38,604 nucleotides of DNA from WAPX01 sp964622075. GTDB taxonomy: Archaea; Halobacteriota; Archaeoglobi; Archaeoglobales; Archaeoglobaceae. Position numbers and translations under genes: made by a program. The stretch is taken from positions 1 to 38,604 of the forward strand of contig CAZUMR010000006.1 of the NCBI GenBank assembly GCA_964622075.1, written 5' to 3'. The notes beneath the pieces were generated by a model. The model saw only the letters and a list, made by a program, of their open reading frames with translations, was not told the DNA's origin and did not search any database. This document shows positions 7,920-15,475 of this stretch, one piece after another. The stretch's first letter is position 1, and the number at the start of each line of letters is the position of its first letter.

Positions 7920-8033
7920 TTATCTGAGCTTCTTTTCTATGTCCATGGCCTTTTTAAGAGTTGTAAGAAACATCAGAAATACTAAGGCCATAACCACCAT
8001 TACTGCCTCGAACACAGCCACAAAGTCGCTCAA
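7920..8033 (-). CDS. CcmD-like 37-residue membrane peptide
   Basis: The frame starts TTG at 8033, overlapping the ccmC stop (sequence ATTGAG: TTG of this gene, TGA of ccmC), and ends TAA at 7920. It encodes an N-terminal acidic stretch (SDFVAVFEAV), one hydrophobic helix (about 11-25) and a basic C-terminus (LKKAMDIEKKLR). CcmD of cytochrome c System I is a short single-pass protein of the same layout encoded beside ccmC and linked to heme release. Identity rests on size, topology and position; a GTG at codon 5 is an alternative start. Confidence 0.6.
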   Translation of the reverse strand: MSDFVAVFEAVMVVMALVFLMFLTTLKKAMDIEKKLR

Positions 8034-8680
8034 TATCCCACCTCCAGTTCCCTCTCTATTTCAGACAGCCTGACATCCACAATCATGTAAGACACATACA
8101 TCAGCAGAAAAGCCAGAATCATTGGACCAAGAGCTCTTCCAACGTTAAAGCCAATCTGGAGTGAGCTCGTGGTTGGATGAAGAGAGAAAAAGAGCTTTGT
8201 AGAAAGATAGCTCAGGGGTATTGTTGCGTAACACAGTATGGCAAGAACTGAAGAAACCTTGGCTTTTTCAGCTGGCTCTTCTATCGAGGCTCTTATAGCA
8301 AAGTAAGCGGCGTAAGCAGCCCACAGAATCAAAACAGTTGTCTCTCTCGGATCCCAGTTCCAGTAAGCCCCCCAAGCAGCCTTGGCCCAGATCGAGCCAC
8401 TTATAAGGGCTGCTGTTATCATAAAAAATCCTGCCTTAGCAGATGACACAGAGATAATGTCGTATTTTTCCTCCCTCTTAACCAGATACGCTATGGACAT
8501 CACAAGCGTGACAGTAAATGCCGTGTAAGCGGTTATAGCAGAAGGCAGATGGAAGAACAGTATTCTGTAGTTGTTGTGAAGTATCGGCTCTACAGCTGGT
8601 GGCAGAACTACAAGTCCCACGTAAGAGCCGTAAGTAAACAGTGCAAACGCAACGACCATGGGGATCAGAGCTTTTTTCAT
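8030..8680 (-). CDS. ccmC: Heme exporter / cytochrome c biogenesis protein CcmC
   Basis: A six-helix membrane protein of 216 residues in the heme-handling family. It carries the periplasmic tryptophan-rich WWD motif as WGAYWNWDPRETT (about 108-120), flanked by two conserved histidines (FFHLPSA near residue 43 and SLHPTTSS near 167) that ligate heme. System I loads heme onto CcmE with CcmABCD; no other ccm gene besides the CcmD-like one is in the window. An A/T box at about 8705-8718 puts the transcript start almost at the ATG. Confidence 0.88.
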   Translation of the reverse strand: MKKALIPMVVAFALFTYGSYVGLVVLPPAVEPILHNNYRILFFHLPSAITAYTAFTVTLVMSIAYLVKREEKYDIISVSSAKAGFFMITAALISGSIWAKAAWGAYWNWDPRETTVLILWAAYAAYFAIRASIEEPAEKAKVSSVLAILCYATIPLSYLSTKLFFSLHPTTSSLQIGFNVGRALGPMILAFLLMYVSYMIVDVRLSEIERELEVGY

Positions 8681-8812
8681 GGCCGGGAATTCGGGTTAGA
8701 ACGTAAATAATTTTTGCCGCCCCAGTTTATGCCATTCAGAAGATAGTAAAAGGATCAGAAAGTAGCTGAAAACAGGAAGAAACAAGAAGAATAAAAAAGA
8801 AAATTATTCAGT

Positions 8813-9001
8813 TTAACACTCGTCGTGAGAGATTGCCTCGTTCGGGCAGCTCTCAACGCATGAACAGCAAACAGAGCAGTTCTCCATGTTTACAGGTACA
8901 GATTTTCCTTCATCGTTCAGCTCAAAAACGTCCTCAGGACAGACAGATATGCACTCGCCACACCCATCGCACTTGTCGTGATCAACAACTATGTTCACCA
9001 T
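8813..9001 (-). CDS. 2[4Fe-4S] ferredoxin of the dsr locus
   Basis: A 62-residue ferredoxin with two complete cluster motifs, CDGCGECISVCP (about 11-22) and CSVCCSCVESCP (about 42-53). It is a soluble electron carrier. It lies 90 nt downstream of dsrD on the same strand and has its own GGAGGTGG ribosome binding site, so it is likely expressed with the sulfite reductase genes and may supply its electrons; that partnership is inferred from location. Confidence 0.92.
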   Translation of the reverse strand: MVNIVVDHDKCDGCGECISVCPEDVFELNDEGKSVPVNMENCSVCCSCVESCPNEAISHDEC

Positions 9002-9091
9002 ACCTGTACCACCTCCAAGCTTACGAACACAGAGCGGATTTAAACTTTTTGATTCATAGATTTCGAAAAAACAAAAAACAAAAGAAAAAAT

Positions 9092-9331
9092 TTAACCTTC
9101 AGCCCTCCTCTTCTCGTACTCCTCGATGTATCTTGGAGTTGCGTAGTACGTTGTCGAACCGGAAGACCAGTAAGCTGCCTTTCCTTCCTCTATCAGATCC
9201 ATGACGATCTTCTGAACGACTTTCTTGTTCATCCTGAGGACTTTGGCAAGGTCTTTTATTTTCCATGTTTTCTGGTCAAGCTTTTCGAGGACTTTCTGCT
9301 TGTCCTCCTCGGTGTATGTGATTTCGGCCAT
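9092..9331 (-). CDS. dsrD: Dissimilatory sulfite reductase accessory protein DsrD
   Basis: A 79-residue winged-helix protein (MAEITYTEEDKQKVLEKL... with KIKDLAKVLRMNKKVVQKIVMDLIEEG as the helix-turn-helix and YWSSGSTTYYATPR as the wing). DsrD follows dsrAB in sulfate reducers; it has been reported to stimulate DsrAB activity. I choose ATG 9331 because the in-frame GTG at 9340 overlaps the GGTGAT ribosome binding site. It starts 44 nt after dsrB. Confidence 0.92.
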   Translation of the reverse strand: MAEITYTEEDKQKVLEKLDQKTWKIKDLAKVLRMNKKVVQKIVMDLIEEGKAAYWSSGSTTYYATPRYIEEYEKRRAEG

Positions 9332-9375
9332 ATGTATCACCAGTGATAATTATCCGATCCCCTGAATATATAGTT

Positions 9376-10488
9376 TTACCACCTGAACTGTGTTCCAACT
9401 CTGTAAGACGCGTACATGAACGGTGGTACTCTGAAGTCGTCTATGAGGTGCCAGGAGAACTCAAGTCCGGCAAGGTCGAAGAATCTCTCCCAGCCGATCC
9501 TCTCTATGAACTCCACCATTCTCTCGTGCTTCTTAGCGTTGTTGGCCCATGCCATGAAGATCTTCTTGACATGTTCAACAAGGGTTGGCCACCTTGGTGG
9601 CTCGTTCGGCACCCACGGAACGACGACTTTCGAGAGCTCTGGTGGGTGTCTTGCGTCAGACACCTTACCAGCACACAGAATGGCAGCTCCATCGTTCTCC
9701 GGGTCGAACAGTGGCATTCCCGGACACATTGTGTAACAGTTTCCACAGTACATGCACTTTTCTCCATCGACCTCAAGTGTCTTCTCCTTGGCCTTTACCT
9801 TTATAGCAGCAGTTGGACAGGCAGCAGCGGTGGATGGCAGCTCACACATCCTCCTTACTGCATCGTCATCTACGAGCGGTGGAGTCCTGTGGATACCGAC
9901 TATGGAGATGTCAGATGCGTGGACAGCTCCACACATGTTTGCACAGCATGCGAGGGATATTCTGCAAAGACCGGGCAGTTTCATGTCAACGAAGTACTCG
10001 TAGAGTTCATCCATGATTGCCTTAACAATACCGGAAGCGTCAATAGCTGGGGTGTGGCAGTGGATCCATCCCTGGGTGTGTATGATGTTTGTAAGTCCGT
10101 ATTTGCCTCTTGGCGTGTCCCAGGTACCACCGCACGGGAATCCAGTTCTCTCCTGAACCTCCTTTATGAGGTCGTCAATCTTGCTCTCGTCGGTAAGGAT
10201 GAATTCTACGTTGTTCCTGCTCGTCCACCTGAGGTATCCATCACAGTACTTGTCAGCTATGTCACAGAGCTCTCTTACGGTGTAGATGCTTACAAGTCTT
10301 GGAGTACCGAATCTGACGACGTAAACCACATCTCCACTCTCAGCTACCCTCTTTATAACTCCCGGCCTGATTACTTCGTGGTAAGCCCATTTACCGTAGT
10401 TCTTCTTAAGCACAGGGTGCATCAGGTCCTTGAAGTATGGTGGACCAAAGTCAGTCTTCCACCAGGGGGGCTTCTCCTTCTGCTGCAT
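9376..10488 (-). CDS. dsrB: Dissimilatory sulfite reductase beta subunit
   Basis: DsrB pairs with DsrA in the alpha2-beta2 siroheme enzyme that reduces sulfite in sulfate respiration. The 370 residues include the siroheme/[4Fe-4S] region with GWIHCHTPAIDASG (140-153) and LACCANMCG (179-187), and an inserted ferredoxin domain with Cys 224, 245, 248 and 251 (KCMYCGNCYTMCPG). The ATG directly follows the dsrA TAA with no gap, so translation is coupled. Confidence 0.97.
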   Translation of the reverse strand: MQQKEKPPWWKTDFGPPYFKDLMHPVLKKNYGKWAYHEVIRPGVIKRVAESGDVVYVVRFGTPRLVSIYTVRELCDIADKYCDGYLRWTSRNNVEFILTDESKIDDLIKEVQERTGFPCGGTWDTPRGKYGLTNIIHTQGWIHCHTPAIDASGIVKAIMDELYEYFVDMKLPGLCRISLACCANMCGAVHASDISIVGIHRTPPLVDDDAVRRMCELPSTAAACPTAAIKVKAKEKTLEVDGEKCMYCGNCYTMCPGMPLFDPENDGAAILCAGKVSDARHPPELSKVVVPWVPNEPPRWPTLVEHVKKIFMAWANNAKKHERMVEFIERIGWERFFDLAGLEFSWHLIDDFRVPPFMYASYRVGTQFRW

Positions 10489-11784
10489 TTAAATCTCCTC
10501 CGCCTCGTATTCAAACGATCTCCACTTAATACCCCTCTCCTTAAGCTTCTTAACAACCTCAGACGGAACGAGCTCCTCCTCCTTGAAGAACATGAACGGG
10601 TTGGTTCTCGGGTGCTTGATCATCCTGACATCTGCTTCCTGACCGATGACGTTGAGGAACTCTCCAATACCTCTTCTCCATATGAGCTCTCCGACTCTCT
10701 CTCTGAACTTGCCTATGTCGTCCCACCACTCCCAGATGTTCTCTGCTATCTCACAGAGCCTGTCAAACAGCTCGTCTGCCGGGATGAATGGTACTGCGAC
10801 CCATCCAATTATAGCACCCTCGACGAAAGGTGCCTTAGCACCGATAAGGATCGTTGCACCTCTCTCCTTACCCGGCTTGAGAGCTTTCGGCATCTTGTTT
10901 ATGCAGTGCATACAGCGGACACAGTTTGAGTTGTCGATCTTGATCTCCTTCTTCTCCGGGTCGTAGCTTATAGCTCCAGTAGGACAGAGCTTGACTACTT
11001 CCTCTTCAATGTCCATCCACTCAGCGTACTCTTTGACTGCCTCCTGGTCGATCTGGATCTCACCCTTCCAGGTTCCAATTACTGCACAATCCGCTCTTGC
11101 CTTGGCAGCAACACAGTCGTTCGGGCATCCGGAGAACTTGAACTTGAACTTGTATGGCCACATTGGCCTGTGAAGTTCGTTCTGGTACTCCATTGTTATG
11201 TCGTAGCAGATCTGAAGGGTGTCGTAGCATGCAAACTCACAGAGAGCCGGTCCCATGCAGGCAGATGGAGTTCTCAGGTCAGAACCGGAACCACCGATGT
11301 CAAACGGTGGGTCAAGCTTCATCATGTCCTCGAAGCATGGCTGGAGGTACTCACTCCTCGTTCCGAGGAGGATTATGTCTCCAGTAGAACCGTGGAAGTT
11401 CGTTATACCGCTACCCCACTTCTCCCACACGTCAAGGAGCTGCCTGAGGGCTTTGGTCGAGTAGAACCAGCCCGTGGGCATGTTCACACGTATTGTGTGG
11501 AAGTGGTGTACCTCAGGAACGATGTCCTCAAGGTCAGAATATCTACCTATAACTCCACCACCATAACCGACAACCGAAACTATACCACCGTGCTTCCAGT
11601 GGGTCTTCTTGTCCTTGTAGCTGATTTCAATCTGTTTCAGAAGAGCTCTTGCGGATCCGGGCATCTTAATCTCTTTGCCCTCCGCTACAAGTTTGTCCTG
11701 CATCTCTGCTGTCTTCTTAATTTCTTTTACAAAACTGGGCCAGGGCCCATCAGGAATCTGGTCAAGCAAAGGCGTTTCTGACAA
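10489..11784 (-). CDS. dsrA: Dissimilatory sulfite reductase alpha subunit
   Basis: Catalytic subunit of sulfite reductase, 431 residues. The siroheme-linked [4Fe-4S] ligands are Cys 176 and 182 (C-x5-C) and Cys 220 and 224 (C-x3-C in SGCPNDCVA). The embedded ferredoxin cluster uses Cys 267 (LCPTGAI) plus Cys 288, 291 and 294 (CVRCMHC), the non-contiguous pattern known for DsrA. Start is TTG, with GGAGGTGA five bases upstream, giving MSETPLLDQI. The promoter TATA box lies at 11820-11830. First gene of the dsrA-dsrB-dsrD-ferredoxin unit. Confidence 0.97.
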   Translation of the reverse strand: MSETPLLDQIPDGPWPSFVKEIKKTAEMQDKLVAEGKEIKMPGSARALLKQIEISYKDKKTHWKHGGIVSVVGYGGGVIGRYSDLEDIVPEVHHFHTIRVNMPTGWFYSTKALRQLLDVWEKWGSGITNFHGSTGDIILLGTRSEYLQPCFEDMMKLDPPFDIGGSGSDLRTPSACMGPALCEFACYDTLQICYDITMEYQNELHRPMWPYKFKFKFSGCPNDCVAAKARADCAVIGTWKGEIQIDQEAVKEYAEWMDIEEEVVKLCPTGAISYDPEKKEIKIDNSNCVRCMHCINKMPKALKPGKERGATILIGAKAPFVEGAIIGWVAVPFIPADELFDRLCEIAENIWEWWDDIGKFRERVGELIWRRGIGEFLNVIGQEADVRMIKHPRTNPFMFFKEEELVPSEVVKKLKERGIKWRSFEYEAEEI

Positions 11785-11819
11785 ATTCTCACCTCCGTTT
11801 AAAACTCAGCATAGTTTTA

Positions 11820-11830
11820 GAATATATAAG
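11820..11830 (-). promoter_or_regulatory. TATA box of dsrA
   Basis: On the minus strand the box reads CTTATATATTC. It is centred about 40 nt before the TTG start, giving a leader of about 15 nt that carries the GGAGGTGA ribosome binding site. This is the clearest promoter in the window. Confidence 0.7.
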
Positions 11831-11919
11831 CCTTTCGAAGTTTGTTCGTCCGTTGTTTGCCGAATTGACAGTCACAGTTATCGGTTTTTGAAGAAAATTT
11901 ATTGAACGGAAGTTAGCGA

Positions 11920-11947
11920 GAAAAATATTTTTCAACGAAAAATCGTT
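11920..11947. promoter_or_regulatory. Paired palindromes between dsrA and the siroheme methyltransferase gene
   Basis: GAAAAATATTTTTC (11920-11933) is a perfect 14-bp palindrome. It abuts the inverted repeat AACGA-AAAA-TCGTT (11934-11947). Both lie midway in the divergent region, some 90 bp upstream of dsrA TATA and 20-45 bp upstream of the TATA-like box of the plus-strand gene, a position suited to a shared regulator. No regulator is identified. Confidence 0.4.
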
Positions 11948-11963
11948 AAGTTTTTCGAGCGGG

Positions 11964-11974
11964 GAAAATAAATA
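11964..11974 (+). promoter_or_regulatory. TATA-like box of the uroporphyrinogen methyltransferase gene
   Basis: GAAAATAAATA ends about 40 nt before the likely start at 12014 and predicts a transcript start near 11995. This excludes the far-upstream in-frame GTG at 11978 as start codon. Confidence 0.5.
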
Positions 11975-12013
11975 CCCGTGAGAGAACGTGGGCGAGAGAC
12001 GAGGGATGAAGGG

Positions 12014-12742
12014 ATGATCATGCCAAAGGGAAAAGTGTACATAGTTGGTGCCGGACCGGGAGATCCAGAGCTGCTGACTGTAAAGGCAATGAGATTGTTG
12101 AAGGAGGCTGATGTAATACTGTACGACAAGCTCGTTGGGGAAAGGATAGCAGAGATGATAAGAGAACTGAAAAAAGAGGCCATTTACGTTGGAAAGAACA
12201 GCGGAGAAAAGGGAATGAGAAGACAGGAGGAGATAAATGAGCTAATGAAAAAGTTTGCTCTTGAAGGAAAGGTCGTTGTGAGATTGAAAGGTGGAGATCC
12301 GTTCGTTTTTGGTAGAGGGGGAATAGAAGCGGAGTTTCTTGCTAAAAACGGAATTCCCTTTGAGATAGTTCCCGGAGTTAGCAGCGTTAATTCAGTCCCT
12401 GCATATGCGGGGATTCCCCTAACTCATCCGGGATTTTCATCATCCATTCTTGTAGTTGCCGGGAGAGATGACGTCGAGGAGTGGAAAGAGGCACCAATAA
12501 AGGGAACAATAGTAATACTGATGGGAAGAGATACCCTCAGCACAATTTGCGAGAACCTGATAAAAGCGGGCAGAGATCCTAACACACCAGTTGCAGTTGT
12601 GGAGAATGGAACGACTCCAAGACAGAGAGTTGTCGTTGGAAACCTGAGAGACATAGCGGAGAAAGCAAAAGATGTGAGAGGCCCTGCAATAATAGTCGTT
12701 GGAGATGTTGTCAGGGTTAGAGAGATGCTCAATCTGGACTGA
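12014..12742 (+). CDS. cobA: Uroporphyrinogen-III C-methyltransferase (SUMT)
   Basis: Uses SAM to make precorrin-2, the branch point to siroheme and cobamides. The TP-methylase fold is clear: GKVYIVGAGPGDPELLTVKA near the N-terminus, VVRLKGGDPFVFGRGGIEAEFL and VPGVSSVNSVPAYAGIPLTHPG. No fused precorrin-2 dehydrogenase or uroporphyrinogen synthase domain. Divergent placement from dsrA fits a role in supplying siroheme to DsrAB. Start is ATG 12014 or 12020; both lie downstream of the predicted transcript start. It converges with the next gene. Confidence 0.92.
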   Translation: MIMPKGKVYIVGAGPGDPELLTVKAMRLLKEADVILYDKLVGERIAEMIRELKKEAIYVGKNSGEKGMRRQEEINELMKKFALEGKVVVRLKGGDPFVFGRGGIEAEFLAKNGIPFEIVPGVSSVNSVPAYAGIPLTHPGFSSSILVVAGRDDVEEWKEAPIKGTIVILMGRDTLSTICENLIKAGRDPNTPVAVVENGTTPRQRVVVGNLRDIAEKAKDVRGPAIIVVGDVVRVREMLNLD

Positions 12743-12753
12743 TCTTACTTGAC

Positions 12754-13359
12754 TTAATCTGTATCAACCAGATTCACAGCAATAGTATCTAAATTAAACA
12801 CCTCAATCACATCAAATACAGTTTTTCCACCATGGATTATTCTGTAGTTTCTGATCAAGTACCTTATTTCATCATGCCACGGTTTAGGTTCGCCGCAAAC
12901 TGCGTTATAATCGATAAGTATGCGTTTGTATTCTGGAAGGATATATAAATGAGTTTTAACGTCAGTTGTCGTAACACTCCAGAGCATTTCTCTCCTTGTT
13001 TCCACATTTTTAATTGACTGACCGATAGGTTCGCACTTTTTTAAACCTTCAAAACCTCCAGACGTGTCTGCAGAGCCCAAAGAGTTCAGAAAATCAGCAG
13101 GAGAGAAAAGTGAGGCAAAGCAGACAGGTTCTCCTTTAAATCTGAACACCGAATTCCTAAGTATTACTTTCTCTCCAACCTCAACACCAAGTTTACTGGC
13201 CAGCTTTCTGTCTGCCTCAACAACCTCCTGACGTAAGACTTCAAAACTCAGCTCTCCATACAAATCTCCAAACACCGATTCAAGAAAAACTGTAGTCGTA
13301 CCATCGTAACTTCCAAGAAATTTTCCCAGGAATTTTTCAATTTTCTCCGTTTTCTTCAT
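12754..13359 (-). CDS. Chorismate-lyase-like protein (DUF98 / UTRA-fold type)
   Basis: A 201-residue protein. The region EVVEADRKLASKLGVEVGEKVILRNSVFRFKGEPVCFASLFSP and the later CEPIGQSIKNVETRREM resemble the chorismate pyruvate-lyase fold: the Arg near 68, a Gly-x-Pro strand and a second-half P-I-G segment. Archaeal members of this group have been linked to making 4-hydroxybenzoate for methanopterin, which would fit an Archaeoglobales host, but I cannot verify catalytic residues. The ATG lies inside the preceding gene (23-nt overlap), so the pair is one operon. Confidence 0.5.
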   Translation of the reverse strand: MKKTEKIEKFLGKFLGSYDGTTTVFLESVFGDLYGELSFEVLRQEVVEADRKLASKLGVEVGEKVILRNSVFRFKGEPVCFASLFSPADFLNSLGSADTSGGFEGLKKCEPIGQSIKNVETRREMLWSVTTTDVKTHLYILPEYKRILIDYNAVCGEPKPWHDEIRYLIRNYRIIHGGKTVFDVIEVFNLDTIAVNLVDTD

Positions 13360-14329
13360 CTTCCCACAGCTCTATCTCTCTGACAGGTTTACCATCTCTC
13401 GTCTCAGGCGTTAGCCAGTCCACAAACCTCTCGAAGTTCGTTCCATAGACTCTGAAGGTAAGCACAATTGGTGAGAGCACTGTATTTTCGTCTGCAAAGT
13501 TTATTCTTGAAACTGTAGCAGCCTGTTTGTTTAAAAATATCGTGGACTCGTTTCCTTTCCAGCCTCTTCTAAGCTCTGCCCTTGCAGTATCAAGTATCCT
13601 CTGCATCCTGAGCAGTTCCCTGAATCTCTCGATGTTTTCAGTTTTTCCTTTCAAAACTCCCCTCTCCTCATTGTACTCAAGCTCTATACCCGGAAACAAA
13701 TTTTCTATAGCTTTTTTCACTTTTTCAACGTCTTCTGTTGGGTTGACTTCTGCCTCAACTTCCACCTCAACGCACTTCGTGAAGGCCTTGAGGATGTTCC
13801 TTATTTTGTCCTTGAAGTCTTCGATATCAGAGACATTTTCTACAGTCAGGTTAGCTACTTTCATCGCATCGAGCATGCCCCACGAGATTTCCCTCTCATC
13901 TCTCCTCCTCAAATCGTCAATGGAAGAAATTCCCTGATCGTCCTCCCTGTTCCTCTTCCTTGCTCTTTCAAACCTCAATTCTACAGGGCTCTCTATAGCG
14001 ATCAGCACGAAATCGTCTCCGAAAGCTTTTTTAAATCTCTCAACCTCCGCTATACCTCTAATACCATCAATAACGACTACACCTTTTTCTTTTCCTGCCT
14101 CCCTTACTCTTGGCAGGCACCTCTTTGCTATGGCATCCATACCCTCTTTCTCCCTGAGTTCGCTGGCAACCTTACCAGCGTTTTCGTCAGTGAGCTCGAG
14201 CCCTCTTTTTCTGACTTCCTCCCTGACAATGTCTCCCATTGTAACGACAGGAATTCCCATCTCCCTCGCCACTGATGAGGCCGTGCTCTTTCCACTTAGA
14301 GGTAATCCGACGAACGCGATTATCTTCAT
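13337..14329 (-). CDS. Fused UPF0200 (P-loop kinase-like) / UPF0201 (RNA-binding-like) protein
   Basis: Residues 1-180 form a P-loop kinase similar to dephospho-CoA and adenylate kinases: FVGLPLSGKSTASSVA Walker A at 7-22, VVTMGDIVREEV, VVVIDGIRG and the lid RARKRNREDD. Residues about 185-325 match UPF0201, beginning VEVEAEVNPTEDVEKVKKAIENLFPG. The same fusion is known in Archaeoglobus fulgidus, while most archaea encode the halves separately. Substrate is unknown. It heads a two-gene unit with the chorismate-lyase-like gene. Confidence 0.85.
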   Translation of the reverse strand: MKIIAFVGLPLSGKSTASSVAREMGIPVVTMGDIVREEVRKRGLELTDENAGKVASELREKEGMDAIAKRCLPRVREAGKEKGVVVIDGIRGIAEVERFKKAFGDDFVLIAIESPVELRFERARKRNREDDQGISSIDDLRRRDEREISWGMLDAMKVANLTVENVSDIEDFKDKIRNILKAFTKCVEVEVEAEVNPTEDVEKVKKAIENLFPGIELEYNEERGVLKGKTENIERFRELLRMQRILDTARAELRRGWKGNESTIFLNKQAATVSRINFADENTVLSPIVLTFRVYGTNFERFVDWLTPETRDGKPVREIELWEDEENGEN

Positions 14330-14453
14330 GAGTGTAAGATTGGATGTCGTGTTAATAACCCTTCACGGTGTATGCATGAATTGCAGTGAGATCTTCAGAA
14401 TTTCAAGAGTTTTGCAGACAGCAAACAGAAGAGCAAACAAAATTAAATAAAGA

Positions 14454-15242
14454 TCAGAGACTTCTTAAAAACTCCATACTCTGCCTAATTTCCTCCAGAG
14501 TGCCATTTTTTACTTCCAGAACAATTCTCCTGATTTTGCTTCTTCTAATTTTCTTCCTCAGCTTTCCATAGTCTATCAGTCCCCTGAAAAGCGGGTTGTG
14601 ACTGTCGTACGGATTGCCCCAGATTCCAAAGTTGTTGTGTGCGTGCATGTGAACGATGCTGCCATTCAGACTGTCGAAAAACTCCCCGATCAGATTTCTC
14701 TTCCTTAGGAGGGATGCTATGTACGCGTGCCCGATGTCAATGTTGACATCCAAGCCAGCATCAACTGCCACCATCAATTCTTCCGGTGTTTCACCCATTC
14801 TCGAAACGCCCTGCCAGTAGAGGTTTTCAAGCACCGCACAAACACCGTAGTACTCAGATAGCCTGCCAAGCAGTTCAGCGTTTTTCCTGAAATTTTCCAG
14901 AGCTTTTTCATACCTGCAATTTACATCGCCGCAGTGAAACACAACAACCTCCGCTCCCGCTTCTGCTGAAAGTTCCATTACTCTCTCCACAACGTCCATT
15001 CTTGCAAGAGATACCAGATCTATCCTCGTTTCTCTGACAGGTGAGTTCTGGTACGGTGCATGAACTGTTACTGGCATGTCAACCTTTTCAAAAAGTTTCT
15101 CCCACTCATCCATTTTCGTTTCGGCAAGCGATATCTCGATAAAGTCTGGATTTACGTCGTCTATGCTAAGAAATCCCCCAAACTCCTTTAGAGCTGATGA
15201 GTTTATGCCCACTTTCCTCGCCATCTCCACCATCTCCAGCAC
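14454..15242 (-). CDS. Sugar-phosphate isomerase/epimerase-like TIM barrel protein
   Basis: A 262-residue member of the AP-endonuclease-2/xylose-isomerase TIM-barrel group. Metal-ligand motifs are seen in barrel order: VHAPYQNSPV (His, about 61), VVFHCGD (about 101), LENLYW (Glu, about 139), NIDIGHAY (Asp/His, about 170) and VHMHAHNN (about 195). It could be an isomerase, an epimerase or an endonuclease IV relative; the sequence does not decide. It stands apart from its neighbours, with a 230-bp spacer upstream. Confidence 0.75.
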   Translation of the reverse strand: MLEMVEMARKVGINSSALKEFGGFLSIDDVNPDFIEISLAETKMDEWEKLFEKVDMPVTVHAPYQNSPVRETRIDLVSLARMDVVERVMELSAEAGAEVVVFHCGDVNCRYEKALENFRKNAELLGRLSEYYGVCAVLENLYWQGVSRMGETPEELMVAVDAGLDVNIDIGHAYIASLLRKRNLIGEFFDSLNGSIVHMHAHNNFGIWGNPYDSHNPLFRGLIDYGKLRKKIRRSKIRRIVLEVKNGTLEEIRQSMEFLRSL

Positions 15243-15347
15243 TTTAAAAAAACTAATCTTGAAAATATATTTAATTTTCTATCTACAATTACACACGACC
15301 AGAAAAATATAAAATTTACAAAATTTACTTATTTTGCCTACTCTACG

Positions 15348-15363
15348 TAAGGTGTATACCTTA
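15348..15363. promoter_or_regulatory. Dyad TAAGGT-GTAT-ACCTTA
   Basis: Perfect 6-bp arms with a 4-base centre, located about 110 bp upstream of the TIM-barrel gene start and close to the end of the reductase gene. Looks like an operator for a dimeric regulator. Confidence 0.4.
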
Positions 15364-15380
15364 AATATTCGTGGTAGAAT

Positions 15381-15400
15381 TGTTTGCAGGCTGGCAAACA
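15381..15400. terminator. Hairpin TGTTTGC-AGGCTG-GCAAACA
   Basis: Perfect 7-bp stem with a 6-base loop 76 bp past the end of the geranylgeranyl reductase gene on the minus strand; an A/T-rich stretch follows. It may end that transcript, or be an operator. Confidence 0.35.
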
Positions 15401-15475
15401 CAGAAACAGTAAAAACAGAAACAGTAAAACCCGATAACAATGAATAAAATTAAAAACAGAAGGAAAAATAAAAAA

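Larger units (their letters stand above)
15243..15475. other. 233-bp non-coding spacer with two dyads and a repeat
   Basis: A/T-rich spacer between two minus-strand genes. An A/T box near 15266-15275 likely serves the TIM-barrel gene. Further up are the dyad at 15348-15363, the hairpin at 15381-15400, and a tandem copy of CAGAAACAGTAAAA (about 15400-15429). No credible open frame. Confidence 0.5.

Noticed and set aside
9343..10929. A 528-codon open frame on the plus strand
   Set aside because: It lies antisense to dsrB and dsrA, whose protein sequences are unmistakable; its residue make-up is the mirror of their codon bias and shows no domain.
10900..10930. DsrA ferredoxin motif apparently missing the fourth Cys
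   Set aside because: CVRCMHCINKMP lacks it, but Cys 267 (LCPTGAI) supplies the fourth ligand, as is normal in DsrA.
15400..15430. CRISPR-like repeat
   Set aside because: Only two copies of a 14-base A-rich unit in tandem without spacers; no cas gene in the window.
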